Positions 26,947-34,182 of a DNA stretch of 64,000 nt are shown in pieces. Source of the stretch: an uncultured Kordia sp. (lineage in GTDB: Bacteria; Bacteroidota; Bacteroidia; Flavobacteriales; Flavobacteriaceae); NCBI RefSeq assembly GCF_947489565.1, contig NZ_CANLEA010000001.1:549962-613961 (forward strand). The letters run 5' to 3'. The notes beneath the pieces were generated by a model. It saw only the letters and a list, made by a program, of their open reading frames with translations. It was not told the origin of the DNA and did not search any database. Position numbers and translations under genes: made by a program. Position 1 is the stretch's first letter, and every line of letters begins with the position of its first letter.

Positions 26947-27797
26947 GCTTTTTTCTCAATTTCTACGCTAGTTGGGTAAGGAATTTCAATTCCAGCAGCA
27001 TCTAAGGCGATTTTTGTATGTTCTAGTACATCAAAATATACATCCCAATAATGTTCTGCATTTGCCCAAGGACGTACTGCAAAATTAACAGAACTATCTG
27101 CTAATTCTGAAACATTAATTGTTGGCGCAGGATCTTTCAATACTTTTGGATGATCGGTTAAAACCTTCATCAATACATCTTTTGTTTGCTTGATATCTGA
27201 ATCATATGAAACACCAATTACATGGTCAATTCGCAATACACCTTCTGCAGAGTAATTCACAATATTTCCATTAGACATAGCTCCATTTGGAATGATGGCT
27301 AACTTATTTTCTGGCGTGTTTAAATGTGTAGTAAAGATTTGAATTTCTTTTACAACACCAACAATACCTTGTGCTTCAATTAAATCCCCAATTTTATAAG
27401 GTTTAAAAATCATAATTAAAACGCCACCTGCAAAGTTTGATAATGAACCTTGAAGTGCTAAACCAATGGCTAAACCAGCGGCACCAATAACAGCAGCAAA
27501 TGAAGTAGTTTCAATTCCTAATTGGGAAGCAACAATAACAAATAATAAAATTTTGAGTGTCCAACCAAGTAGACTTCCTAAAAATTTCTGTAGTGTAGCG
27601 TCAATTCCGCGTTTTTTCATGATCTTTCTAGACAGACGTACGATCATTTTTATAATGAATAAACCGATGATCAAAATTGCTAAAGCAGCAACTATTTTCA
27701 ATCCGTAGTCTACAATGATTTTTTCAAAATCAAAATTTTCAAACCAACCAGAAGCAGTATTGGTTGTTTCTTCAACAGGAGTTGTTGTTTCTTCCAT
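26943..27797 (-). CDS. Small-conductance mechanosensitive channel (MscS family)
   Basis: A 284-residue MscS protein, which opens under membrane tension to release solutes. Helices lie at about 31-52, 72-92 and 98-122; the third is the pore helix with the small-residue pattern AAVIGAAGLAIGLALQGSLSNFAGG. The beta domain follows (FKPYKIGDLIEAQGIVGVVKEI), then the mixed alpha/beta cage domain. An N-terminal run of Thr/Val/Glu precedes helix 1. Length and layout match the E. coli channel (286 residues). Confidence 0.95.
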   Translation of the reverse strand: MEETTTPVEETTNTASGWFENFDFEKIIVDYGLKIVAALAILIIGLFIIKMIVRLSRKIMKKRGIDATLQKFLGSLLGWTLKILLFVIVASQLGIETTSFAAVIGAAGLAIGLALQGSLSNFAGGVLIMIFKPYKIGDLIEAQGIVGVVKEIQIFTTHLNTPENKLAIIPNGAMSNGNIVNYSAEGVLRIDHVIGVSYDSDIKQTKDVLMKVLTDHPKVLKDPAPTINVSELADSSVNFAVRPWANAEHYWDVYFDVLEHTKIALDAAGIEIPYPTSVEIEKKA

Positions 27798-27952
27798 GAT
27801 ATTTTTATTAGTTTTTATGATACTGTAAAATTATAAAATAGAAAGACTTCAAAATAAATTTATCATTGAATTTTTAAGCTTTCTACAAACGACAAAAAAA
27901 ACTGTCAACTTGCAACTTTTTATAACAGTAAGAGAATTTGAAATATTCGGAA

Positions 27953-28324
27953 TTAAATTTTTAAAAACATTCGCAGTAAAATAACGGCCAAGGCTAAAAA
28001 AGCAGGTGTTCCTTGTACAATTAAAATTCGGTTGCTTTTGGTAGAATATGCACCATAAAGTGCCGCAACACATACACAAATAATAAAAAACAGACTCACA
28101 GAAATGTCTTTTGTATACAATGACCAAAACAATCCTGCGGCTAAAAACCCATTGTACAATCCTTGGTTTGCAGCGAGTGTTTTGGTTTCTTCTGCAAAAG
28201 TTTTTGATTTCAATCCAAAGGTTTTCATGCCTTTTGGAGTGGTCCATAAGAACATTTCTAAATATAAAATGTATACATGTTCAATCGCGACAAACGCAAT
28301 AAGAATGATTTCTAAAGTTTTCAT
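27953..28324 (-). CDS. DUF1304 family membrane protein
   Basis: A 123-residue four-helix membrane protein (about 4-22, 50-70, 76-93, 100-120). The N-terminal IAFVAIEHVYILYLEMFLW and the phrase NQGLYNGFLAAGLFWSL match DUF1304, a family of small integral membrane proteins of unknown role. It is monocistronic between the MscS gene and dodecin, all on the minus strand. Confidence 0.85.
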   Translation of the reverse strand: MKTLEIILIAFVAIEHVYILYLEMFLWTTPKGMKTFGLKSKTFAEETKTLAANQGLYNGFLAAGLFWSLYTKDISVSLFFIICVCVAALYGAYSTKSNRILIVQGTPAFLALAVILLRMFLKI

Positions 28325-28390
28325 AGGCTAACGTTTATAAATGGTGTTAAGATGTAAGACTATTAAAAGGTATGGAAAATCTATGAGTAA

Positions 28391-28425
28391 AAAAAAGCGT
28401 TGTCAGTATTTGACAACGCTTTTTC
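28391..28425. terminator. Bidirectional hairpin after the dodecin gene
   Basis: Stem AGCGTTGTCA / TGACAACGCT (28396-28405 and 28411-28420) flanked by an A-run on the left and T-run on the right. It ends dodecin transcription on the minus strand, 23 bases past the stop. Confidence 0.85.
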
Positions 28426-28442
28426 ATATGATGGGTAAATTT

Positions 28443-28643
28443 TTAGTTTACTTCAAACGTAAGCTTCAAGTTTACGCGATATTCAGTTACAGCTCCGTCT
28501 TGCACAATTGCACTCTGATCTTGTACATATACAGATCTAATGTTTTTTACTGATTTAGAAGCTTGTTTTACAGCTTTTGCTGTTGCATCTTCCCAACTTT
28601 TCTTTGAATTTGAAAGTACTTCAATTACTTTTAATACTGCCAT
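28443..28643 (-). CDS. Dodecin family flavin-binding protein
   Basis: Dodecins form hollow dodecamers that store flavins or other aromatic cofactors. The 66-residue length and the pattern MAVLKVIEVLSNSKKSWEDA, AVKQASKSVKNIRSVYVQDQSAI and YRVNLKLTFEV match the family. In characterised archaeal dodecin a Trp stacks on the flavin, and the Trp at residue 17 here (KSWEDA) fits that position. Flavin binding is therefore likely, not shown. Confidence 0.92.
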   Translation of the reverse strand: MAVLKVIEVLSNSKKSWEDATAKAVKQASKSVKNIRSVYVQDQSAIVQDGAVTEYRVNLKLTFEVN

Positions 28644-28718
28644 AATTAGTGTTTTTAAAGGTTATGTAATAATTTAACAATCAAATTACGGGAATTCCTG
28701 CAATTAAAAAAGTAATTC

Positions 28719-29624
28719 CTATCCGTTAATCGCTACAACTTCGTTAATCTGTCCTTTTAATAGGTTCTTTAACGTGTTTTCAATACCGCTCTTCAATGTC
28801 ATGGTAGAAGATGGACAACCACTACACGCTCCTTGCAGTACTACTTTTACTACTTTAGAGACTGGATCGTAGGAATCAAACATAATATTTCCACCATCAC
28901 TTGCTACAGCAGGTTTAATATATTCTTCTAAAATATTTACAATTTCTTTTGAAATATCATCCATAGCTTCAAAACGCTCTTCCGAAATTTCAATTTTTTC
29001 TTTTTGTTCTGCTGGAATGTCTTTGGAAACAACTTCTTTTCCTTCTTGAATATAATTACGGATAAATTCGCGAATTTCCATCGTAATATCATTCCATTCT
29101 ACCATATCATATTTCGTAATTGAAATATAATTTTTGTCTAAAAAGATTTCTTTTACAAACGGAAAATGGAATAATGCCTGTGCCAAAGGAGCATATTTTG
29201 TTTCGTCAATATTTTTAAATTCTAAGATGCGATCTACAATTTTCTTATTGGCAACAAATTTCATTACCGTCGGATTTGGCGTACTTTCCGCATAAATTGT
29301 AACAGGAACTACCTTTTTTGGTGTGGCAGATTCGCTAATAACTTCTTTTCCATTATTAATATATTCTTGAATTTGTGCAGCCACTTCTTCCTGCACATCT
29401 TCCCAAGCAACAATATTATAACGCTCGATTGCAATAAAATTCCCAGAAATAAAGATTGTTTTAACAAAAGGTAAATAAAATAATTGCTGTGCTAGCGGTG
29501 AATCTTGGGCTTCGTCAATATTCTTAAATTCATAACTATTATGACGTGTAAGAAACGTGCTGGCTTCAAACTTTATAATTGCGGGATTGCTTGTTTTTTC
29601 AATACTTATCGTGATACCACTCAT
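28719..29624 (-). CDS. NifU-family iron-sulfur scaffold protein with duplicated N-terminal domain
   Basis: A 301-residue Nfu-type protein. The C-terminal NifU domain carries the cluster-binding CxxC at C267 and C270 in GACSGCPSS and builds or delivers Fe-S clusters. Two copies of the Nfu N-terminal domain precede it: residues about 5-92 (KTSNPAIIKFEAS ... YNIVAWEDVQEEVAAQIQEYI) and about 107-200 (ESTPNPTVMKFVAN ... YDMVEWNDITMEIREFIRNYI). Standard Nfu proteins have one such domain. The frame is intact, so the duplication is real. Confidence 0.9.
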   Translation of the reverse strand: MSGITISIEKTSNPAIIKFEASTFLTRHNSYEFKNIDEAQDSPLAQQLFYLPFVKTIFISGNFIAIERYNIVAWEDVQEEVAAQIQEYINNGKEVISESATPKKVVPVTIYAESTPNPTVMKFVANKKIVDRILEFKNIDETKYAPLAQALFHFPFVKEIFLDKNYISITKYDMVEWNDITMEIREFIRNYIQEGKEVVSKDIPAEQKEKIEISEERFEAMDDISKEIVNILEEYIKPAVASDGGNIMFDSYDPVSKVVKVVLQGACSGCPSSTMTLKSGIENTLKNLLKGQINEVVAING

Positions 29625-30059
29625 GGGCTTAATTTTTTTTTACAAAAGTAACCATTATCGTTGGAATCTATAAATGGAGTTGGGTAAATTATTCAATTGT
29701 TAGGGTCAGTTTGAAATAATTTTATTTTTTGTGTTAAAATAATTAATAAATAATTGCGTTTTTAATAAATTGACGCCTGAAACGAAACCGTATGGAAAAT
29801 CTCATTTTATAAAAATGAGAAACTTAAGGAAACATCAATAATAAATTAAGATAAGAATTACATACTTATCAAATAATTTATATATTTGACCAAATGTGTG
29901 ACATTTTACACTATGAAAATACCTATTAATTAATAGTATTGCATATAATTAACTGAAACACAACAAGTAAAGGCCTCGTTATCAAATAATAAGTTGCATT
30001 GAATTTCGATACGACCTCATATCGTATCGCTCATTCTTTACAGAAAAAGATAAACACTA
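29625..30059. other. 435-bp gap before the PorP/SprF gene
   Basis: AT-rich and without a gene. It holds a 9-bp hairpin TCTCATTTT / AAAATGAGA (29800-29808 and 29812-29820), a -7-like TATATTTG (29881-29888), and another hairpin CGATACGA / TCGTATCG (30007-30014 and 30022-30029). If that -7 is used, the PorP/SprF message has a leader of roughly 165 bases containing the second hairpin. Confidence 0.6.
29643..29650 (-). promoter_or_regulatory. Possible -7 element for the NifU-family gene
   Basis: On the minus strand this reads TACTTTTG, matching TAnnTTTG, 18 bases before the ATG. No -33 TTG is seen. Confidence 0.4.
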
Positions 30060-31067
30060 ATGAAATTTAAAAAATACTTAGCTATTGTTGCCATCGCATT
30101 TGGAGTGCAATGCTCTTTCTCGCAAGATGGACTTCCTGTTTATGTAGATTACCTTTCTGATAATTTATACTTAATTCATCCTTCGATGGCTGGAGCGTCC
30201 AACGCTTCTAAACTACGATTAACAGCTAGACAGCAATGGTTTGACGTAGATAATGCGCCGTCTTTACAAACTTTAAGTTTTAATACACGAGTTGGTGATA
30301 AAGTTGGATTTGGAGCTATTGTATATAATGATGAAAACGGTAACTTTTCACAACAAGGAGCTTATTTAACATTTGCATACCATTTATTACTTTCAAGAAA
30401 CAGAGTAGATTTAAATCAACTTTCTTTCGGTATTAGTACAGGATTTACACAAGGAACACTCGATGAAACTGGTTTTGATATCATAAACAATCCAGATCCA
30501 ATAATTTCTGGAACGCAACTAAACACAACATACTTTAATGTAGATTTTGGTGCATCGTATTATCTTTTTGATTTCTATGCGCATTTAACCGTTAAAAATG
30601 CATTGCCAACAAAAAGAGATTTATTCTCTCAAGAATTTGAATCAAAAAATCAACGTCGTTACTTAGCATCGGCTGGATATGTCTTTGGACAATATGGTAG
30701 CGATTGGAAATATGAGCCATCAATGATGTTTCAATACACGGAAGAAACACAAGAATCTTCTATTGATGCAAATATTAAAGTATATAGAAGCTTAGAATTT
30801 GGTTCTGTTTGGGGAGGATTGTCATACAGAAGAAGTTTAGATGGAGCAGAATTTGTAAATGGAACACAAGTTGACAATCAAAAACTACAGTACGTAACAC
30901 CATTCATTGGAGTAAATTATAACAAGTTTATGTTTGCATATACGTATTCATATCAAGCAAACTCATTAGTGCTTTCTAATGGAGGTTATCACCAAATCAC
31001 ATTAGGATATGACTTTGGTAGAGCGGATAGAGATCCTTACGATTGTAATTGTCCTGCGATTAACTAA
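30060..31067 (+). CDS. PorP/SprF family type IX secretion outer-membrane protein
   Basis: A 335-residue outer-membrane beta-barrel with a signal peptide (about 1-22, CSFSQ). The family start DGLPVYVDYLSDNLYLIHPSMAGAS, with its HPSMAG motif, and RLTARQQWFDVDNAPSLQTLSFN define PorP/SprF. In F. johnsoniae SprF is needed to secrete the adhesin SprB, and paralogues serve other substrates carrying type B C-terminal domains. Such paralogues usually sit beside their substrate gene; none is adjacent here. Confidence 0.92.
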   Translation: MKFKKYLAIVAIAFGVQCSFSQDGLPVYVDYLSDNLYLIHPSMAGASNASKLRLTARQQWFDVDNAPSLQTLSFNTRVGDKVGFGAIVYNDENGNFSQQGAYLTFAYHLLLSRNRVDLNQLSFGISTGFTQGTLDETGFDIINNPDPIISGTQLNTTYFNVDFGASYYLFDFYAHLTVKNALPTKRDLFSQEFESKNQRRYLASAGYVFGQYGSDWKYEPSMMFQYTEETQESSIDANIKVYRSLEFGSVWGGLSYRRSLDGAEFVNGTQVDNQKLQYVTPFIGVNYNKFMFAYTYSYQANSLVLSNGGYHQITLGYDFGRADRDPYDCNCPAIN

Positions 31068-31089
31068 GACAACAACGAAACGATATAAA

Positions 31090-31121
31090 AAAGGCTTGCA
31101 AATTATTGCAAGCCTTTTTCT
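31090..31121 (+). terminator. Terminator after the PorP/SprF gene
   Basis: Stem AAGGCTTGCAA / TTGCAAGCCT (31091-31101 and 31106-31115), then T residues. Confidence 0.9.
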
Positions 31122-31163
31122 TTTGAATGAAACTCTAGTATAAGAAGTTAACAGTGTTTCCCA

Positions 31164-31312
31164 TTAATTTTTATTTTGGTATTCTGTGTGAATCAATTTG
31201 TCAGTTTCCCAAGTTTCTATTTTGGTCATCGCTCCCTTGCGATCGTAATAGTAATGTTTTTTTCCTCTTCAATATCTTCGTCAAATACATTTCCATTATC
31301 GTAGTATTCAAC
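31164..31312 (-). pseudogene. Frameshifted C-terminal fragment of a lost gene
   Basis: Reading the minus strand from 31312 gives VEYYDNGNVFDEDIEEEK; a run of seven A (31257-31263) then breaks the frame. Adding one A continues into KKHYYYDRKGAMTKIETWET and ends at a TAA (31164-31166) after IHTEYQNKN. The two parts join into about 49 plausible residues, so a 1-base loss in the A-run explains the break. An in-frame TAA just upstream (about 31313-31315) shows further decay. No family is assigned. Confidence 0.45.
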
Positions 31313-31385
31313 TTATGGTGTTTAAAGGAAGCAATAAGAATAGATGTTTCATGTGTGAAACATTAAAAAGTTTATATAAATTAAA

Positions 31386-31447
31386 ATCGAGCAGCGTTGA
31401 GATGTAATAAAACAATTATGTTCTTTTGTTTCTCAACTCTACTCGAT
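31386..31447. repeat. Imperfect 17-bp inverted repeat (hairpin element)
   Basis: ATCGAGCAGCGTTGAGA (31386-31402) pairs with TCTCAACTCTACTCGAT (31431-31447), 15 of 17 positions complementary, with a 28-base loop. The rest of the 519-base gap 31068-31586 holds the terminator and gene fragment listed separately and no other gene I can support. Confidence 0.65.
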
Positions 31448-31586
31448 ATGACAGTTACTGCTTTTGTAGCGTTTTGATATTATGTAAAGTGTTCAACGAT
31501 TACAGTAAAATCTAACAATGAAGCAGTAGTTGCCTAAGAATTCCTGCTTGCTCAGGAATATGTTTAACGGCGAAGCGATCTAAAAA

Positions 31587-32759
31587 CTACCATGTATAAT
31601 TTTTACGAGCTGCCTGTGTTTTAATCGCTTTGATCATAGCACTTTCTAAATCGTCTTTTCCTTCTTTTTCACTTTTTTGAGAAATGAATTGTTTACGCTT
31701 AGCATTTAATTCGCGAATACTACGTTGAATATCTTTACGCAGTTTTTGTTGTTCTTCTACATAGATTAAAATTTGTTCTTTTGATTTTCCTTTCAATATT
31801 TTAGGCAATTCTTTTTCACTCAATTCTTCCAATTTTACAGAATCATTGGCAATTCCGTCGACCAAATCCCAAGAAGAATTTGTGTAAAAACTAGAACTCT
31901 TTGAAACGGCTCTATCAACAGCAATTTCTTCATTGATTGAATTTGCATTGAAATCTTGGGTGCTTTGTTGCGCTATTTTATAGCTTCCTTGTAGTCCGTA
32001 GGCAATATATGTATTGTTTAATTGCGTATTATATTCCATAATTTTCTTGTCATATGGAGTTTTTACGTATACAATATTTCTATTGTGTGCAATGGTCATA
32101 TAATCACCTTTTCCTTGTACGGCACCATCTTTCCACATTCCAGAAATACCTTGCTCATAGTTTCCGCAAAAAATAGTATTGACAACCACATCTTTTTCAC
32201 AAGCATTGGTAATGGCATCTTTATAGTTAATGCTTCCTTGTGTAAAAGGTTCGTTTCCTGCAATAAAAAGAAGTTTCAAATCTTTTGGATTGTTTCCCCA
32301 ATTCAACTGATCTAATGAAGTCTGAATCACATGTCCGCAAAACTCACTTCCGCCACGAGTAGTCAGCGAAAATAACTTTTCAGAGATTTCATCCAAGTCA
32401 TTGCTAAAACGTAATACTTGACGAATGTATCCTTCTTCCGAAGATAAATTGTCGTTTCCATATTCGTACAAAGCAATTTCTAAATTTGGCTTTTCGTCAC
32501 CACATTTGGCGTATGATAGCTCGTTAATAATTTCCCATAACTGAGCTTTTGCTTGATGAATTAAACCATCCATACTATTGCTAGTATCTAATAACAAAGC
32601 GACTTTAATGGTATTTTTTGTTTTCTCTTGTAGCATTTTTGTATCTACAGTCGTTTCCGTCATTGCTTCACTCAATAAAGCGGTGTCTGCTTTAGAGTTT
32701 CCTTTGCAAGACATTGTTAAAATCAATGCGCTTGCTAAAAATACATGTAGTGTTTTCAT
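31587..32759 (-). CDS. VWA-domain lipoprotein
   Basis: A 390-residue predicted lipoprotein: the signal ends LILTMSC with the lipid Cys at 18. A von Willebrand A domain follows with the metal site DxSxS at D58, S60 and S62 (LLDTSNSMDG) and a later acidic turn, giving a metal-dependent adhesion fold. After about residue 290 the chain is helical and Lys/Glu-rich (KQFISQKSEKEGKDDLESAM). I start at ATG 32759; an in-frame ATG 48 bases upstream would add a polar stretch before the signal. The role is unknown; VWA lipoproteins often act in complexes at the membrane. Confidence 0.85.
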   Translation of the reverse strand: MKTLHVFLASALILTMSCKGNSKADTALLSEAMTETTVDTKMLQEKTKNTIKVALLLDTSNSMDGLIHQAKAQLWEIINELSYAKCGDEKPNLEIALYEYGNDNLSSEEGYIRQVLRFSNDLDEISEKLFSLTTRGGSEFCGHVIQTSLDQLNWGNNPKDLKLLFIAGNEPFTQGSINYKDAITNACEKDVVVNTIFCGNYEQGISGMWKDGAVQGKGDYMTIAHNRNIVYVKTPYDKKIMEYNTQLNNTYIAYGLQGSYKIAQQSTQDFNANSINEEIAVDRAVSKSSSFYTNSSWDLVDGIANDSVKLEELSEKELPKILKGKSKEQILIYVEEQQKLRKDIQRSIRELNAKRKQFISQKSEKEGKDDLESAMIKAIKTQAARKNYTW

Positions 32760-32962
32760 CTGTTTAAATTTTTTTGATTTCTGAATGTTCAAAAAAATTG
32801 AATACATTCAGGAACTCGCATAAATTTTAATTATCTCTTTATGTGAATTTGGAAATAATGAAAATTCATGTTCGTTTCATCGTTTTCTTTTTTTTGAATG
32901 ATTAATTCAATAATTCATTCATCTGTTAGGTTTTACTTTTATTCGGTTTTCATGCTTGATGA

Positions 32963-33979
32963 TTAGTTGCTAGTTTTTAATTCTTTTACATCAATCTTGC
33001 CGTCTGGCGAAATCACATAATATTTATGTTCTGTTTTTACTTCCGTTTTTGGTGGTTGCTTTTGCTCTTTTGGTTTTGGCGAATACACCAATTTAATTTG
33101 CATTCCAACTTGAACAACAGGTTCTAAAATGGAAGCATTCAATACAATGTCATAATTTTCAGTAGAAAGTGGCTGATAATAATACGAAGTCTGCTTCTTG
33201 GCTTTAGTTACACCTTTTTTCTTCTTTAAAGCTTCAAAAGAAACACTATTATACGCTTGATAGTTTTGGTAAAAATCTTTTGGGAAGTAACAATACTTAT
33301 CATCCGCCATCACCACATTATAATCTGACAAATCAAAACCTAAAAGTTTGTAGTATTCTTTTTCTTCTTTCACTAAAGAAACTAATGAAGTTTGTAGTTT
33401 CTTGTATACTGCGCGAATGTTATCAATAAAATAATCGACTTTCACCAAGTTGTAAATCTCATTCGCTGCACACGCCGCTAAAATCTTCTCGAATTGCTGT
33501 GTTTTTTTGAATCGGATGTGAATGTTTTGTTGTAACTCAAAACCTTTAGGAACTTCGTTGTATTTGGTGCTAAATAGCTTTTTTTGTACTTCAATTTCAT
33601 ATACTGGGACAAATGAAATTACATCAATAGCGATATCGTCTTTTTTAATACCAGCCGCAATTAATTCTTTACGAACATTATCAATACGTTCATTGACCAA
33701 CTTATGTGTTTCTTCGGCGGTTGGACCAATTTGCGAAATATTGAACATGGCTGTGTACGAACTTGCTTTGGCATTGTACAACGCGTGCACATCAATAATA
33801 ATAGAAGAACTCGGATTTATATTTCTTCGGTGTTTTGTAGATTGCGGTCCGTATACTTGCGCATTACCAGTCGCAATATTTTGTCGGGAAATTTGAATAT
33901 TCTGATCGTAATTCCCCTTGTGTTGTGCAAAAATGAACTGGGTAAGACACAAACACATTAAAAGATTTATTTTTTTCAT
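32963..33979 (-). CDS. Exported SIMPL (DUF541)-like protein
   Basis: A 338-residue protein with a signal peptide (about 1-18, FIFAQ). Residues about 55-260 follow the SIMPL pattern: SYTAMFNISQIGPTAEETHK, VNERIDNVRKELIAAGIKKDDI, SFVPVYEIE, and ELQQNIHIRFKKTQQFEKIL. SIMPL proteins form periplasmic assemblies linked to stress resistance. A Pro/Lys-rich spacer (KPKEQKQPPKTEVKTE) leads to a short strand-rich C-terminus with YYVISPDGKIDVKE. It lies 204 bases upstream of the VWA lipoprotein gene in the same direction; a joint role is possible but not shown. Confidence 0.75.
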   Translation of the reverse strand: MKKINLLMCLCLTQFIFAQHKGNYDQNIQISRQNIATGNAQVYGPQSTKHRRNINPSSSIIIDVHALYNAKASSYTAMFNISQIGPTAEETHKLVNERIDNVRKELIAAGIKKDDIAIDVISFVPVYEIEVQKKLFSTKYNEVPKGFELQQNIHIRFKKTQQFEKILAACAANEIYNLVKVDYFIDNIRAVYKKLQTSLVSLVKEEKEYYKLLGFDLSDYNVVMADDKYCYFPKDFYQNYQAYNSVSFEALKKKKGVTKAKKQTSYYYQPLSTENYDIVLNASILEPVVQVGMQIKLVYSPKPKEQKQPPKTEVKTEHKYYVISPDGKIDVKELKTSN

Positions 33980-34182
33980 CTGTTTTTTAAATTTTCCCTA
34001 AAAGTACCCGCAAAGAAATCCGAAAAAAACCGGGAATGAGTTAACAATCATGTTGAATGAGTAAACCAATTCTTTTCGTGAGAGAAACCAGAAAAAAACG
34101 ACTGAAAATAGCTGAAAAACTAGGTTTTAGAAGTATTCGCATTTTAGTATATCAACGAAAGTGCGTAAGTTTATAACCCTTA

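Noticed and set aside
27849..28331. Several open frames over the DUF1304 gene on both strands
   Set aside because: Only the 123-residue minus-strand frame has a recognisable membrane-protein pattern; the others are shadows.
28719..29624. Frameshift or assembly error as the cause of the doubled NifU N-terminal domain
   Set aside because: The frame is continuous and the two copies differ at many positions, so it is an old duplication.
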